The notes: generated by a model from the sequence alone, not told the origin. DNA of 64,000 bases from Roseateles saccharophilus (GCF_004342485.1 NZ_SMBU01000023.1:25215-89214), one strand, 5' to 3'. Positions 26,335-37,860 are shown, counted from the stretch's first letter. Made by a program: numbers and translations.

Positions 26335-27916
26335 TCAGCACCGTCGGGAAGCTCACCGGCAGCGTCTGCGGGTAGTCGCGGCTGTAGTGCAGGCCGCGGC
26401 TTTCGTGGCGCATCAGGGCCGAGCGCACGATCAGCTCGGCGCAGTCCACCAGGTTGCGCAGCTCCAGCAGGTCGCGTGTGACGCGGAAGTTGGCGTAGTA
26501 GTCGTCGATCTCGCTGCGCAGCAGCGCGATGCGGTGCAGGGCCCGCTCCAGGCGCTTCGTGGTGCGCACGATGCCGACATAGTTCCACATCAGCAGGCGC
26601 AGCTCGTCCCAGTTGTGGGCAATGACGACCTGCTCGTCGGCGTTCTCGACCTGGCTTTCGTCCCAGGCGGGTAGCGGCGCCGGTTCCTGCGGCGCCTGGC
26701 CGAGGATGTCGGCCGCGCAGGTCTGGCCGAGCACGACGCATTCCAGCAGCGAGTTGCTGGCCAGCCGGTTGGCGCCGTGAAGGCCGGTGTAGCCGGTTTC
26801 GCCCACCGCATAGAGGCCCGGCAGATCGCAGCGGCCGGCCAGGTCGGTCACGGCGCCACCGCAGGTGAAGTGCACGGCCGGCACGACGGGAATCGGCTGG
26901 CGCGCGATGTCGATGCCCAGCTTCAGGCAGCGCGCGTGGATGGTCGGGAAATGCTCGATGAGGAAGGCCTCGCCCAGGTGCGTGGCGTCCAGCCATACAT
27001 GGTCCAGGCCGTGCTTCTTCATCTCGAAGTCGATGGCGCGGGCGACGATGTCGCGCGGCGCCAGCTCCATGCGCTCGTCGTGCGCGGCCATGAAGCGGGT
27101 GCCGTCCGGCAACTTCAGATGGCCGCCCTCCCCGCGCAGCGCCTCGGTGATCAGGAAGCTGCGCTCCTGCGGGTGGTAGAGGCAGGTCGGGTGGAACTGG
27201 ATGAACTCCATGTTCGCGACCCGGCAGCCGGCCCGCCAGGCCATCGCGATGCCGTCGCCGGTGGAGGTGTCGGGGTTGGTCGTGTAGCGGTAGACCTTGC
27301 CGGCGCCGCCGGTGGCCAGCACGACGGCGCGCGCAGCCAGGGTCTCGACGCGCTGGGCGTCGATGTCCAGCGCATAGGCGCCGTAGACACGTGGCGGCTC
27401 GTCGCGCTGCGCGTGGCGCGAGGTGATCAGGTCCAGCGCCATCCAGCGCTCGCGCAGCGTGATGTTGGGATGGCGGCGGGCCGCGGCCAGCAGCTGGTCG
27501 TGGATGGCCTTGCCGGTCGCGTCGGCCGCATGGGCGATGCGGCGCACCGCATGGCCGCCCTCGCGCGTGAGGTGCAGGCCCAGCGGACCGTCGTCATCGG
27601 GCGTGAAGGGCACGCCCTGCCCCACCAGCCAGCCCACCGCGGCGGCGCTGCGCTCGGCGACGAAGCGGGCGGTGGCTTCGTCGACGAGGCCGGCGCCGGC
27701 GTCCTGGGTGTCGCGCACATGGCTGTCGATGGAGTCGTCGCCACCGAGCACGCCGACGATGCCGCCCTGGGCCCAGGCCGTGGCGGCCTCGGTCAGCTCG
27801 CGCTTGGCGAGCACGACGACGGGCACGGTGTCGGCCAGGTGCAAGGCCACGGTGAGTCCGGCAAGGCCGGCGCCGATGATGACGACGGGCGTGTCGTCCT
27901 GGGGAGCAGCAGTCAT
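26312..27916 (-). CDS. nadB: L-aspartate oxidase
   Basis: 534 residues from [10 protein letters not shown]; the frame runs eleven codons further upstream without a better start. It oxidises L-aspartate to iminoaspartate with FAD, feeding NadA. The Rossmann motif [17 protein letters not shown], the [13 protein letters not shown] loop, [13 protein letters not shown], and the active-site region [17 protein letters not shown] with [15 protein letters not shown] identify the family. The C-terminal helical domain ends YSRDYPQ. It is divergent from the S9 peptidase gene with 126 bp between starts. Confidence 0.95.
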   Translation of the reverse strand: MTAAPQDDTPVVIIGAGLAGLTVALHLADTVPVVVLAKRELTEAATAWAQGGIVGVLGGDDSIDSHVRDTQDAGAGLVDEATARFVAERSAAAVGWLVGQGVPFTPDDDGPLGLHLTREGGHAVRRIAHAADATGKAIHDQLLAAARRHPNITLRERWMALDLITSRHAQRDEPPRVYGAYALDIDAQRVETLAARAVVLATGGAGKVYRYTTNPDTSTGDGIAMAWRAGCRVANMEFIQFHPTCLYHPQERSFLITEALRGEGGHLKLPDGTRFMAAHDERMELAPRDIVARAIDFEMKKHGLDHVWLDATHLGEAFLIEHFPTIHARCLKLGIDIARQPIPVVPAVHFTCGGAVTDLAGRCDLPGLYAVGETGYTGLHGANRLASNSLLECVVLGQTCAADILGQAPQEPAPLPAWDESQVENADEQVVIAHNWDELRLLMWNYVGIVRTTKRLERALHRIALLRSEIDDYYANFRVTRDLLELRNLVDCAELIVRSALMRHESRGLHYSRDYPQTLPVSFPTVLISERRRR

Positions 27917-28042
27917 GGCGGGGCATTGTCCCGCAGCGCCGGGCGCCATGCCGCGGGGTGAGGATTGCCGAGACGGCGACCCAGCCTACTCCCGCCGCCT
28001 GTCCTATGCTGCGCGCCACCAAAGACGCAACCCGGGAGGATC

Positions 28043-30052
28043 ATGAAGACGTTGAAATGCTGGGCCGGCGCCCTCGCTGGCCTCGTGCTGGGCGTGGGTG
28101 CAGCGCAGGCCGCGCCGCCACCGGCCGAGGTGTTCTACAGGGATGCCGACATCGCCGAAGCGGTGCTGTCGCCGTCGGGAAAGCGCCTGGCAATCACGTC
28201 GGCCAAGGGCGCCCAGCGCGCCGGCCTCGTCGTCTTCGACCTCAATCCCGGCGGCCAACTCAAGCGCGTCGCCCAGTTCGCCGACGGCGATGTCTGGCGC
28301 GTGCAATGGGTCGACGAGGACAGGCTGGTCTTTGGCGTCGTCGATTCGTCGGAAGGCAGCGGGCGGTCCACCGCGCCAGGCCTGTTCGCCGTCAACGCCG
28401 ACGGCAGCAAGCTCCGCCAGCTCGTGCGCCGCATGTACAAGCCTTTCATCAACAATGGCGACACCGACGATGAGCGCCTGCTGGACTGGAACCACTGGCT
28501 GCTGAGCGTGCCAACGCCACGCGCCGCTGCCGCCAACGGCGAGGTGCTGGTGGCCCATGTCGCACTGGACGACGAGCATGTGCAGACGCCGATGTGGCTG
28601 AACACGCGCACCGGCCGCAGTCGCGACGCCTATTTCGACCCTCCAGCCCATACCGTGCACTGGCTGGTCGACGCCCACGGCGAGCCGCGCGTCGCGTTCA
28701 CGCAGTACAAGGGCCGCCAGGCCGCCTACTGGCATGCGCCGGGAGCCACGGGTTGGTCGCAACTCTATGACAGCGACCTGCTCGCCGTGCCCTTCGGCAT
28801 CGTCGCGACAGACGACGCCGGCGGGCTTTACGTGACGCGCACCGAGGGCCCGCAGCGCTACGCGGTGCTGTCGCGTTACGACTTCGAACACCACGCGCCC
28901 GAGACCAAACCACTGGTCACGGCGCCAGGCTTCGACTTCGATGGCCAGCTCATCACCGACGACGCGGGCCGCCTGCTGGGCGTGCGCCTGCGCGTCGATG
29001 GCCAGACGACGGTCTGGTTCGACGACGCGATGAAGGCACTGCAGCAGCGCGCCGACCGGCTCTTCCCGGGCCGCATCAACCAGATCGATTGCAGGCGCTG
29101 CGCTGCACCGGACATGGTGGCCCTGGTGCGCAGCTACAGCGACCGCGACCCGGGTCGGCTCTACCTCTTCCAGGCCAGCCCGGCCGAGGGCGAGAAGAAC
29201 TGGCGCGCGATCGGCCCGGTGCGCGAGGGCGTCAAGCCCGAGCAGATGGCCTCGCTGGACCTGCAGCGCATCAAGGCCCGCGACGGCAGCGATCTGCCGG
29301 TCTGGGTCACGAAGAGCCCCGCGGCCAAGGGCCCGTTGCCGGCCGTCGTCCTTGTTCACGGCGGCCCCTGGGTGCGTGGCAGCGAATGGAGCTGGCATGC
29401 CGACGCCCAGTTCCTGGCCTCGCGGGGCTATGTCGTCATCGAGCCCGAGATGCGCGGCAGCACCGGCTACGGCGACGCGCATTTCCGCGCCGGCTTCAGG
29501 CAGTTCGGCCAGGCCATGCAGGACGACGTGGCCGACGCACTGCGCTGGGCCCGGGCACAGGGCATCGCCAGCGACAAGGCCTGCATCGCCGGCGCCAGCT
29601 ATGGCGGCTACAGCACGCTGATGGGCCTCATCAAGGACCCCGACCTCTATCGCTGCGGCGTGGCCTGGGTGGCGCTGGCCGACCTGGACCTCTACCTCAG
29701 TGGCTCCTGGTGGGTCACGGACGACATCAGCAAAACCGGCCGCCAGTACGGCCTGCCCGAGTTGGTGGGCGACCCGGAAAAGGACGCGACCATGATCGCC
29801 GCCAACTCACCGGTCAAGCAGGCCGCGCACATCAAGGCACCGCTGCTGCTGGCCTTCGGCGAGGACGACCGCCGCGTGCCGCTGGCCCACGGCGAGCGCC
29901 TGCGCAAGGCCCTGCGCGAGGCCGGCAACGAGCCGCTCTGGGTGACCTATCCCGGCGAAGGCCACGGTTTCGCGCTGCTGAAGAACCGGGTGGACTTCGC
30001 GCAGCGCATGGAAGCCTTCCTGGCCAAGTACCTGCAGCCCGCTCAGCCCTGA
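28043..30052 (+). CDS. Secreted prolyl-oligopeptidase-family (S9) peptidase
   Basis: 669 residues, ATG preceded by GGGAGGATC. A signal peptide (hydrophobic 10-24) ends near AQA, so it acts in the periplasm or outside. Residues about 25-400 form a beta-propeller-like region. The C-terminal alpha/beta hydrolase has the nucleophile in GASYGGYST, the acid in GEDDRRVPL and the histidine in GEGHGF, plus HGGPWVRG as the oxyanion-hole loop. Substrates are probably short peptides. The 3' end overlaps the convergent sterol-desaturase-type gene by 10 bp. Confidence 0.9.
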   Translation: MKTLKCWAGALAGLVLGVGAAQAAPPPAEVFYRDADIAEAVLSPSGKRLAITSAKGAQRAGLVVFDLNPGGQLKRVAQFADGDVWRVQWVDEDRLVFGVVDSSEGSGRSTAPGLFAVNADGSKLRQLVRRMYKPFINNGDTDDERLLDWNHWLLSVPTPRAAAANGEVLVAHVALDDEHVQTPMWLNTRTGRSRDAYFDPPAHTVHWLVDAHGEPRVAFTQYKGRQAAYWHAPGATGWSQLYDSDLLAVPFGIVATDDAGGLYVTRTEGPQRYAVLSRYDFEHHAPETKPLVTAPGFDFDGQLITDDAGRLLGVRLRVDGQTTVWFDDAMKALQQRADRLFPGRINQIDCRRCAAPDMVALVRSYSDRDPGRLYLFQASPAEGEKNWRAIGPVREGVKPEQMASLDLQRIKARDGSDLPVWVTKSPAAKGPLPAVVLVHGGPWVRGSEWSWHADAQFLASRGYVVIEPEMRGSTGYGDAHFRAGFRQFGQAMQDDVADALRWARAQGIASDKACIAGASYGGYSTLMGLIKDPDLYRCGVAWVALADLDLYLSGSWWVTDDISKTGRQYGLPELVGDPEKDATMIAANSPVKQAAHIKAPLLLAFGEDDRRVPLAHGERLRKALREAGNEPLWVTYPGEGHGFALLKNRVDFAQRMEAFLAKYLQPAQP

Positions 30053-30927
30053 AACCCGTTGCCATGGCGCCGCCACTCCGGCGGTTTCCACAAGTGGGCC
30101 AGGCGCATGCCCCAGGTCTTTTCCTGGGCCATGTCGTGGAACATCGCGCGCCATTCGTGGGCATTGAGCCAGAACAGGTTGTGCGTGGGGAAGGGATGCT
30201 CCAGGCCATAGTCCACCGGCTCCCGCTCGGGCACGAAGCTGCCGAAGAGGCGGTCGAAGACGATCAGCATGCCGCCGAAGTTCTTGTCGATGTACTGCGC
30301 GTTGCGGCCATGGTGGGCGCGATGGTGCGAGGGCGTGTTGAAGATGAACTCGAACCAGGCCGGCATCTTGTTCACCCAGGTCGTGTGCACGAAGAACTGG
30401 TAGCCCAGGTTCAGCGATAGCGCGAACAGCACCCAGCGCGGCTCGAAGCCGAGAAACACGGCCGGCAGGTAGAACAGCCAGTTACCGGCGATGGGATAGA
30501 ACCAGCTCTGGCGCAGCGCGGTACCGAAGTTCATCTTCTCCGAGCCGTGGTGCACGACGTGGGCGCACCAGAACCAGCGGATGCGGTGGCTGCCGCGGTG
30601 GAAGCCGTAGTACAGGAACTCGACGAACAGGAACAGGCCGACGAAGCGCAGCGGCGTCACTTCGACCGTGAACAGGCGATGCTCGTAGACCCAGCCCATT
30701 GCCGGCAGCACGAGGACGACGAGCAGGATCAGGTCGGCGACGAGATAGCTGCCGCCGCTGTTCATGCTGTCAAAGCTGTCCCGGAGGTCGAAGACGCCGG
30801 TCTTGCGCAAGCGCCAGGCCTCCATCGCGATGAAGACGGCGAAGATCGGCGACAGCATGACCAGCGTCAGGTCGCGCCAGTCGAAGTGGTGGTGGTAGAG
30901 GTCGAGCAGCCAGTCCATGGACAGCAT
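30043..30927 (-). CDS. Sterol desaturase/fatty acid hydroxylase-family membrane protein
   Basis: 294 residues from MLSMDWLLDLYHH; MDWLL three codons later is also possible. Several hydrophobic segments surround the histidine clusters that bind a di-iron site: HRGSHR, HVVHH and HRAHHGRN, plus a further H in the WLNAHEW region. The family uses O2 to hydroxylate or desaturate lipids in the inner membrane; whether the substrate is a hopanoid, carotenoid or fatty acid is unknown. The AraC-type gene with an arabinose-binding-like domain is divergent, 118 bp away, and may control it. Confidence 0.88.
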   Translation of the reverse strand: MLSMDWLLDLYHHHFDWRDLTLVMLSPIFAVFIAMEAWRLRKTGVFDLRDSFDSMNSGGSYLVADLILLVVLVLPAMGWVYEHRLFTVEVTPLRFVGLFLFVEFLYYGFHRGSHRIRWFWCAHVVHHGSEKMNFGTALRQSWFYPIAGNWLFYLPAVFLGFEPRWVLFALSLNLGYQFFVHTTWVNKMPAWFEFIFNTPSHHRAHHGRNAQYIDKNFGGMLIVFDRLFGSFVPEREPVDYGLEHPFPTHNLFWLNAHEWRAMFHDMAQEKTWGMRLAHLWKPPEWRRHGNGFQG

Positions 30928-31045
30928 CTTGATCCCAAATCGCCGCGGCATCTTGACGGCGAAACCCAGGTTTTTGACGGATCGCGCCAGGGCTGGGGTG
31001 AACCCCAGCGAGAGGGGCCGGCCGCTGCGGGATGATCGCCCGCCC

Positions 31046-32041
31046 ATGGATGACACCCGCGTCGCCGCCAGCTATGCCCAGCTGCTCTTCGAGCACATGG
31101 CGGCGCTCGGGCGCGCCGACGCGCTGGGCGAGCCGCCCGCGGCCAGCGAGACCTTCGTCGCGATGCGGCGCTGGCAGGCGCTGCTGGAGAAGGCGCGCGA
31201 CCTCGACCCCGGCCCCAAGGCCACCTTCCCACTGCGGCTGGCGCGCGGCATCGCGCCGCGCCACTTCGGCGTCGTCGGCTTCGCGGCCCTGGCCTGCGGC
31301 ACGCTGGCCGAGGCGCTGCAGCGGCTGGAGCGCTACCACCGCTCGGTCTACGACGCCAACGTCGCCCAGCTGCGCCCCTGTGCCGAGGGCCTGTGCATCG
31401 AGTGGGGCGTGGAGCGCGGCCGGCCGGGTGCGCTGGTGGACGAGACCGCCATCGCGGCCCTGGTGCAGCTGACGCGCGAATTCACGGCCGAGCCGCTGCG
31501 CGCGCTGGCCGTGGACTTCGTCAACCGCCGCCCGGCCGACGTGCGCCCCTACGAGGACTTCTTCGGCGGCCGGGTGCGCTTCGACCAGCCCAGCACCCGC
31601 GTCGTGCTGGCCGCCCACGACCTGGCCCTGCCGCTGCGCGGCGCCGACGCCGCCCTGCTCGCCCTGCTCGACGAGCAGGCCGAACGCCTGCTGCAGCAGG
31701 TGGCCGCGGTCAGCGAGCCGGTGGGCGTCTGGCGCCAAGCCCTGGTCGGCCTGATCCGCAGCGGCCGCACGCGGTTGCCCGACCTGGCCCACAGCCTGCA
31801 GATGAGCCCGCGCAGCCTGCAGCGCCGGCTGACCGAGCAGGGCCACGGCTTCCAGCGCCTGCTGTCGCAGACCCGCCAGCAATTGGCCGAGGCCTATCTG
31901 CGCGACCCCAACGTCGAGCTGGCCGAGGTGGCCCTGCTGCTCGGCTATTCCGAACAGAGTGCCTTCACGCGCGCCTTCCGGCAATGGACCGGCCAGGCCC
32001 CTCTTCAATGGCGCAGGCAGCAGCGGCGCCCGACCCGATGA
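31046..32041 (+). CDS. AraC-family regulator with Arabinose_bd-type sensor domain
   Basis: 331 residues. The N-terminal two-thirds (about 10-195) match the sensor domain of OruR/ArgR-like AraC proteins (FPLRLARGIAPRHFGVVGFA, E-A-L-Q-R-L-E-R-Y-H-R). The C-terminal DNA-binding part has LPDLAHSLQMSPRSLQRRLT and LAEVALLLGYSEQSAFTRAF. It is divergent from the desaturase-like gene and its stop overlaps the start of the DUF2804 gene (ATGA), so it is probably cotranscribed with the latter. Plausible targets are the flanking lipid-related genes; this is inference from position. Confidence 0.87.
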   Translation: MDDTRVAASYAQLLFEHMAALGRADALGEPPAASETFVAMRRWQALLEKARDLDPGPKATFPLRLARGIAPRHFGVVGFAALACGTLAEALQRLERYHRSVYDANVAQLRPCAEGLCIEWGVERGRPGALVDETAIAALVQLTREFTAEPLRALAVDFVNRRPADVRPYEDFFGGRVRFDQPSTRVVLAAHDLALPLRGADAALLALLDEQAERLLQQVAAVSEPVGVWRQALVGLIRSGRTRLPDLAHSLQMSPRSLQRRLTEQGHGFQRLLSQTRQQLAEAYLRDPNVELAEVALLLGYSEQSAFTRAFRQWTGQAPLQWRRQQRRPTR

Positions 32042-33027
32042 ACTCCGCAATTCCCGACTCCATCGTCCGCCACGACGGACAACCCGCCCATGGCCGCTAT
32101 GCCGGCCGCATCGCCCGCTTCGACTGGACCGGCCTCGCCGAGCGGCGCTCCTGGCTGTGGCGCCGCCTGCACCACAAGCGCTGGCACTACGTCGGCCTCG
32201 GCGACGAGCGCGTCTTCATCGGCCTGGCCATCGTCGACGTCGGCTGGACCTGCACGGCCTTCGCCTACCTCTTCGACCGCCAGCGCCGCCACCTGCTGGC
32301 CGACTGGAGCCAGGACGGCCTGCCGGGCCTGCAGGCCCAGGTGTCCGACGCACCGCTGGCCGAGGCGCGCGCCTGCTTCCGCGGCCCCGGCGCGCGGCTG
32401 GAGCTGCGCCATCAGTCCGACGACAGCCTGCTGCTGCATGTGCGCACGCGCACGCTGCGCATCGAGGCCCAGTTGGACCTGGAGGCAATGGCGCCGCCGC
32501 TGCTGGCCGTCGGCCCCATCGAAGGCGGTATCGCGCACGCGACGCAGAAGACGACGGCGCTGGCCGTGCTCGGCTGGGCCGAGGCCGAGGGCCGGCGCTT
32601 CGACCTCGACGGCGCCTGGGCCGCGGTCGACGCGTCCAACGGCCTGCTGGCCCGCAACACCGCCTGGCGCTGGGCCAGTGCGCACCGGCCGGACGTGGGC
32701 TTCAATCTGCAGCAGGGCTATTTCGGCAACCAGGAGAACGTGCTGTGGCTGGACGGCCGGCCCATCGCGCTGGGCGCGGCGCACTTCGACTTCGACGCCG
32801 CGCGGCCCCTCGACCCCTGGCATGTGCGTACCGACGACGGCCTGCTGGACCTGGTCTTCACGCCCGAGGGCGCGCGCGCCGAGGACCGCAACCTGCTCGT
32901 GGCCGCCAGCCACTACATCCAGCCCATCGGCAGCTTTGCGGGCACGGTGCGTGCCGCGCCGGGGGCGCCACTGCGCGAGGTCCGCGACCTGCTCGGTGTC
33001 ACCGAGGACCACCGCTCCAAGTGGTAG
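32038..33027 (+). CDS. DUF2804-family protein
   Basis: 329 residues. The pattern (RHDGQPAHGRYAGRIARFDW near the start, then W-x-Y-V-G-L-G-D-E-R-V-F-I-G-L-A-I-V-D, and LDPWHVRTDDGLLDLVFTPE) matches DUF2804, a family distantly like the lipocalin-type AttH/hydroxyneurosporene synthase group. No signal peptide is visible. The ATG overlaps the AraC stop by 4 bp (ATGA), implying translational coupling. Neighbouring desaturase and AraC genes hint at a lipid or isoprenoid role, but nothing in the sequence proves it. A nested-palindrome element begins 4 bp after the stop. Confidence 0.8.
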   Translation: MNSAIPDSIVRHDGQPAHGRYAGRIARFDWTGLAERRSWLWRRLHHKRWHYVGLGDERVFIGLAIVDVGWTCTAFAYLFDRQRRHLLADWSQDGLPGLQAQVSDAPLAEARACFRGPGARLELRHQSDDSLLLHVRTRTLRIEAQLDLEAMAPPLLAVGPIEGGIAHATQKTTALAVLGWAEAEGRRFDLDGAWAAVDASNGLLARNTAWRWASAHRPDVGFNLQQGYFGNQENVLWLDGRPIALGAAHFDFDAARPLDPWHVRTDDGLLDLVFTPEGARAEDRNLLVAASHYIQPIGSFAGTVRAAPGAPLREVRDLLGVTEDHRSKW

Positions 33028-33030
33028 TTC

Positions 33031-33293
33031 AGAACCTGTTCAAGGTCTCCTCATGGCGCCCGTTGCACCGCAAAAGCAGGGGCTGCAAGGCGCAAACCGG
33101 AGACGGGCTGGTGGCCCGGCGAGGCTGAGCCCGGACACGGGCAGGCCAGGTGGCCTGCCCGTGCCTGGCGAAGGGCCAAGCCTCTGGCTTGGCGCGGCCT
33201 GCAAGGCTTGCAACGCCGCAGACGCTGTTTTTGCGGGGCAACCCGAAGGGCAAAGCAGCCCAGGGCACCATGAGGAGACCTTGAACAGGTTCT
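33031..33293. repeat. Nested-palindrome intergenic element E1 (263 bp)
   Basis: Bounded by a perfect 26-bp inverted repeat (33031-33056 and 33268-33293), extending to 31 bp with one mismatch. Inside are a 12-bp inverted repeat (33068-33079 with 33225-33236, one mismatch), a 13-bp hairpin with a 2-nt gap (33136-33148/33151-33163), CCAAGCC-TCT-GGCTTGG (33176-33192) and a 6-bp hairpin (33200-33212). Positions 33086-33124 share a 39-bp core, including GGCGCAAACCGGAG, with element E2 on the other strand. It fills the gap between two convergent genes and contains no plausible gene. Confidence 0.85.
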
Positions 33294-33300
33294 CGGGGGT

Positions 33301-34044
33301 TCAATACCGGCTGATGATCTCGTCCTGGGCGTGCTGGATCCAGCGCTCCCGGGTCATGTCCTGCAGCACCTGGCTGAGCTTGGGCAGCAAGGCCTGGCGG
33401 CTGACGTTCACGTAATGGAACACCGGGAACGACGCCAGCGGCTGCGGACGCGGCTCAATGCCGGTCAGCTTCATGGAGCGCAACGTCGCCAGGCCGGAAA
33501 TGCGGTTGGCCAACACCACATCGACGCGCCCCCTATCCAGCATGCCGAAGGCCTGCTGCAGGCTGGCTACCGGCACCACCTGCATGCCGCCGGTGTTCTC
33601 CTCGATCACCTTGATGCCCTTGACGAAGGCCATGCGTAGCGCCTGCAGCGACGCCCAGCCATTGACGCTGAGCACCGAATGGCTGGGCACGAAGGCAACG
33701 ACCTCATAGCTCGCCACCGGCACCGGGACCATGACGAGGTTGGGGTAGGTCTTTTCCATGCCCGCCTTGCGATACAGCTCGGCATCGGTCTCGCCCGCGT
33801 TCGCGCTGACGAGTGAGCGCTCGCCGGGCATGGACACGATATCGGCCTCCATGCCCATGCGCCGGTAGGCCTCCAGCATCACCTTGGCCGCCAGCTGGCT
33901 GGTCGGGTCGGACTCCAGCGCCAGCGTCGAGATCCGGATGCTGGGCTCGAAGACGACGGGAGAGTCGGCGGCGCGGGCACCCGCAGTCAACGCCACGGCG
34001 CCCGCGATGCAGCACTGTCTCCGGGTCAGGAATGGGCTCGCCAT
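33301..34044 (-). CDS. Orphan periplasmic solute-binding protein, family 3 type
   Basis: 247 residues with a signal peptide (TRRQCCIAGAVALTAGARA; a Tat-like twin arginine is present but weak). The mature protein follows the SBP_bac_3 layout: IRISTLALESDPTSQLAAKV, E-A-Y-R-R-M-G-M-E-A-D-I, an M-L-D-R-G-R-V-D-V-V-L-A-N-R block and a C-terminal helix with MTRERWIQHAQ. No permease or ATPase gene is adjacent. It may serve a signalling system or a distant transporter. GC content and codon use look lower than in neighbouring clpB. It is the second such orphan gene in the window (see 16891-17646), and both lie beside repeat or duplicated DNA. Confidence 0.78.
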   Translation of the reverse strand: MASPFLTRRQCCIAGAVALTAGARAADSPVVFEPSIRISTLALESDPTSQLAAKVMLEAYRRMGMEADIVSMPGERSLVSANAGETDAELYRKAGMEKTYPNLVMVPVPVASYEVVAFVPSHSVLSVNGWASLQALRMAFVKGIKVIEENTGGMQVVPVASLQQAFGMLDRGRVDVVLANRISGLATLRSMKLTGIEPRPQPLASFPVFHYVNVSRQALLPKLSQVLQDMTRERWIQHAQDEIISRY

Positions 34045-34069
34045 TCCCCAACTCTACCGTTGCTCGGTG

Positions 34070-36664
<2,595 letters not shown>

Positions 36665-36670
36665 GGTGTA

Positions 36671-36935
36671 GGGTCTGTTAACGCTACGGGAGTAGGTCGC
36701 GAAGGCCATCTGCCAGGGGCCAATCAAGGCGCAACGCGCCGCCCGCATCGATATGCGGGCCAGCGGCGCAACGCCGAGTGGCCCCTGGCAGATGGCCTTC
36801 CCTTCGGGTTGTGACCAGAAAGCCCGCGCGCGGCGTTGCAAATCCTCGCCGGGTAGCCAACCCGGCTCCGGTTTGCGCCTTGCTCGCGGGCTTTCTGGTC
36901 ACAACGCGGCCTGCTCCCGTAGCGTTAACAGGCCC
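36671..36935. repeat. Nested-palindrome element E2 in the clpB leader (265 bp)
   Basis: Outer arms 36671-36701 and 36905-36935 pair over 31 bp with three mismatches, all of which become G-U pairs in the clpB-sense RNA or are simple transitions. Inside are two adjacent long hairpins: 36701-36722 with 36779-36800 (22 bp, perfect) and 36808-36828 with 36885-36905 (21 bp, perfect). Each carries a smaller hairpin at its tip (GCCCGCAT-CGAT-ATGCGGGC at 36741-36760; GCCGGGT...ACCCGGC near 36848-36866). The whole is a three-way junction. Positions 36844-36882 share a 39-bp core with E1 in inverse orientation. This element accounts for most of the 325-bp gap between clpB and crcB. Confidence 0.9.
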
Positions 36936-36950
36936 TTTTCCTCCGGTTGC
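36936..36950 (-). promoter_or_regulatory. Displaced Shine-Dalgarno sequence of clpB
   Basis: On the minus strand this reads GCAACCGGAGGAAAA; GGAGG is at 36944-36940. In an ordinary gene an ATG would follow within ten bases; here element E2 begins directly after the AAAA. The sequence TACACC then ATG resumes after the element. If E2 folds, SD and ATG are separated by about ten unpaired bases across its stem base. Confidence 0.6.
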
Positions 36951-36956
36951 GAAGCC

Positions 36957-36984
36957 AAGTGGGCGCCCGTTGGCGCTTTTCAAG
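36957..36984 (-). promoter_or_regulatory. Sigma-32-like heat-shock promoter for clpB
   Basis: On the minus strand CTTGAA (36984-36979), followed by A at the next position, and CCCACTT (36963-36957) are 15 bp apart, against the sigma-32 consensus CTTGAAA-N(13-17)-CCCCATnT. It lies directly after the crcB stop and upstream of the displaced Shine-Dalgarno sequence. The transcript would start near 36950. clpB is a classic sigma-32 target, which supports the call. Confidence 0.6.
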
Positions 36985-36989
36985 TTGCG

Positions 36990-37355
36990 TTAGATCAACG
37001 CCTGCACCAATCGCATGCCCAGCCACGCGGCGAACAGCGAGCCCAGCACATGGGCCATCGTATGGGCCAGCGCCATCCCAAAGGCACCATGGCGCAGCAG
37101 GGTCAGCGATTCGCCCGAAAAGGCCGAGAAGGTCGTCAGCCCACCCAGGAAGCCGGTCACGAGCAGCAGCTTCAGCACCTCATTGGGCTGGCGGCCAAAC
37201 CATTCCAGCGCGACGCCGATCAGCAACCCGCCAACCAGATTGACCAGCAACGTGCCGAGCGGGAAGCCCGCCCAGCGGGTGTTGAACAACATGCCGGCCT
37301 GCCAGCGCGTCAGGGCGCCCAGCGCGGCGCCGATGGAAACGGCGACGGCGTTCAA
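36990..37355 (-). CDS. crcB: Fluoride exporter CrcB/Fluc
   Basis: 121 residues from a TTG start (LNAVAVSIGAALGALTRWQA). Four membrane segments; the signatures GALTRWQAG, GTLLVNLVGGLLIG and GFLGGLTTFSAFSGE (the conserved polar track and Na+-site region) are present. It is a dual-topology dimeric fluoride channel in the inner membrane. The TTG overlaps the moaE stop (TTGA), so translation is probably coupled to moaE. No ATG is available in the conserved part, which supports the TTG. Confidence 0.9.
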   Translation of the reverse strand: MNAVAVSIGAALGALTRWQAGMLFNTRWAGFPLGTLLVNLVGGLLIGVALEWFGRQPNEVLKLLLVTGFLGGLTTFSAFSGESLTLLRHGAFGMALAHTMAHVLGSLFAAWLGMRLVQALI

Positions 37356-37825
37356 GATGCATTCCCCGCCGCGATGCCCCAGCGCGCAGCTGCCTCGTCG
37401 TCGGCCACGCGGGCGTCCACCCACTGGGCGCCGTCGGGCGTGTGCTCCTTCTTCCAGAATGGGGCCTGGGTCTTCAGGTAGTCCATCAGGAATTCGCAGG
37501 CCTGGAAGGCCTGTCCGCGGTGGGCGCTGGTGACCAGCACGAGCACGATCTGGTCGCGCGCCTGCAGCGTGCCGACGCGGTGGATGACCCGGGCCGCACG
37601 GATGTCGAAGCGGGCGAAGGCCGCATCCACCATGGCCTCGATGGCCGCCTCGGTCATGCCGGGGTAGTGCTCCAGCTCCATCGCCGACACGGCCGCGCCG
37701 CTGCTGTGCTCGCGCACGGTGCCGACGAAGGCGACGACGGCGCCCACGCCACCATCGGCGGCGCGCAACTGGGCGGTTTCTGCGCCGAGGTCAAAGTCCC
37801 CGGCCTGGATGCAAACTCTTGGCAT
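37352..37825 (-). CDS. moaE: Molybdopterin synthase catalytic subunit
   Basis: 157 residues from MPRVCIQAGDFDL (ATG 37825, preceded by GGTGAGA); a GTG five codons upstream is less likely. With MoaD it converts cyclic pyranopterin monophosphate to molybdopterin. Family blocks: GAVVAFVGTVREHSSG, LEHYPGMTEAAIEAMVD, IHRVGTLQARDQIVLV, SAHRGQAFQACEFLMDYLKTQ and the catalytic-lysine region PFWKKEHTPDGAQWVDA. In related bacteria moaE directly follows moaD; here moaD is 9.7 kb away. It is coupled to crcB downstream. Confidence 0.95.
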   Translation of the reverse strand: MPRVCIQAGDFDLGAETAQLRAADGGVGAVVAFVGTVREHSSGAAVSAMELEHYPGMTEAAIEAMVDAAFARFDIRAARVIHRVGTLQARDQIVLVLVTSAHRGQAFQACEFLMDYLKTQAPFWKKEHTPDGAQWVDARVADDEAAARWGIAAGNAS

Positions 37826-37831
37826 GTCACA

Positions 37832-37860
37832 GATTCTCACCTCGGCGCGCGGTGAGATTC
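37832..37860. promoter_or_regulatory. Inverted repeat between divergent moaE and the SPFH gene
   Basis: GATTCTCACC (37832-37841) and GGTGAGATTC (37851-37860) form a 10-bp inverted repeat with one mismatch and a 9-bp spacer. The right arm lies about 80 bp before the SPFH gene and the left arm lies within the moaE ribosome-binding region. It could be an operator for the inserted cassette or simply an RNA hairpin; no matching regulator is identified. Confidence 0.35.

Noticed and set aside
36684..36983. Open frames through element E2
   Set aside because: Translations follow the palindromes, lack ribosome-binding sites and show no family resemblance.
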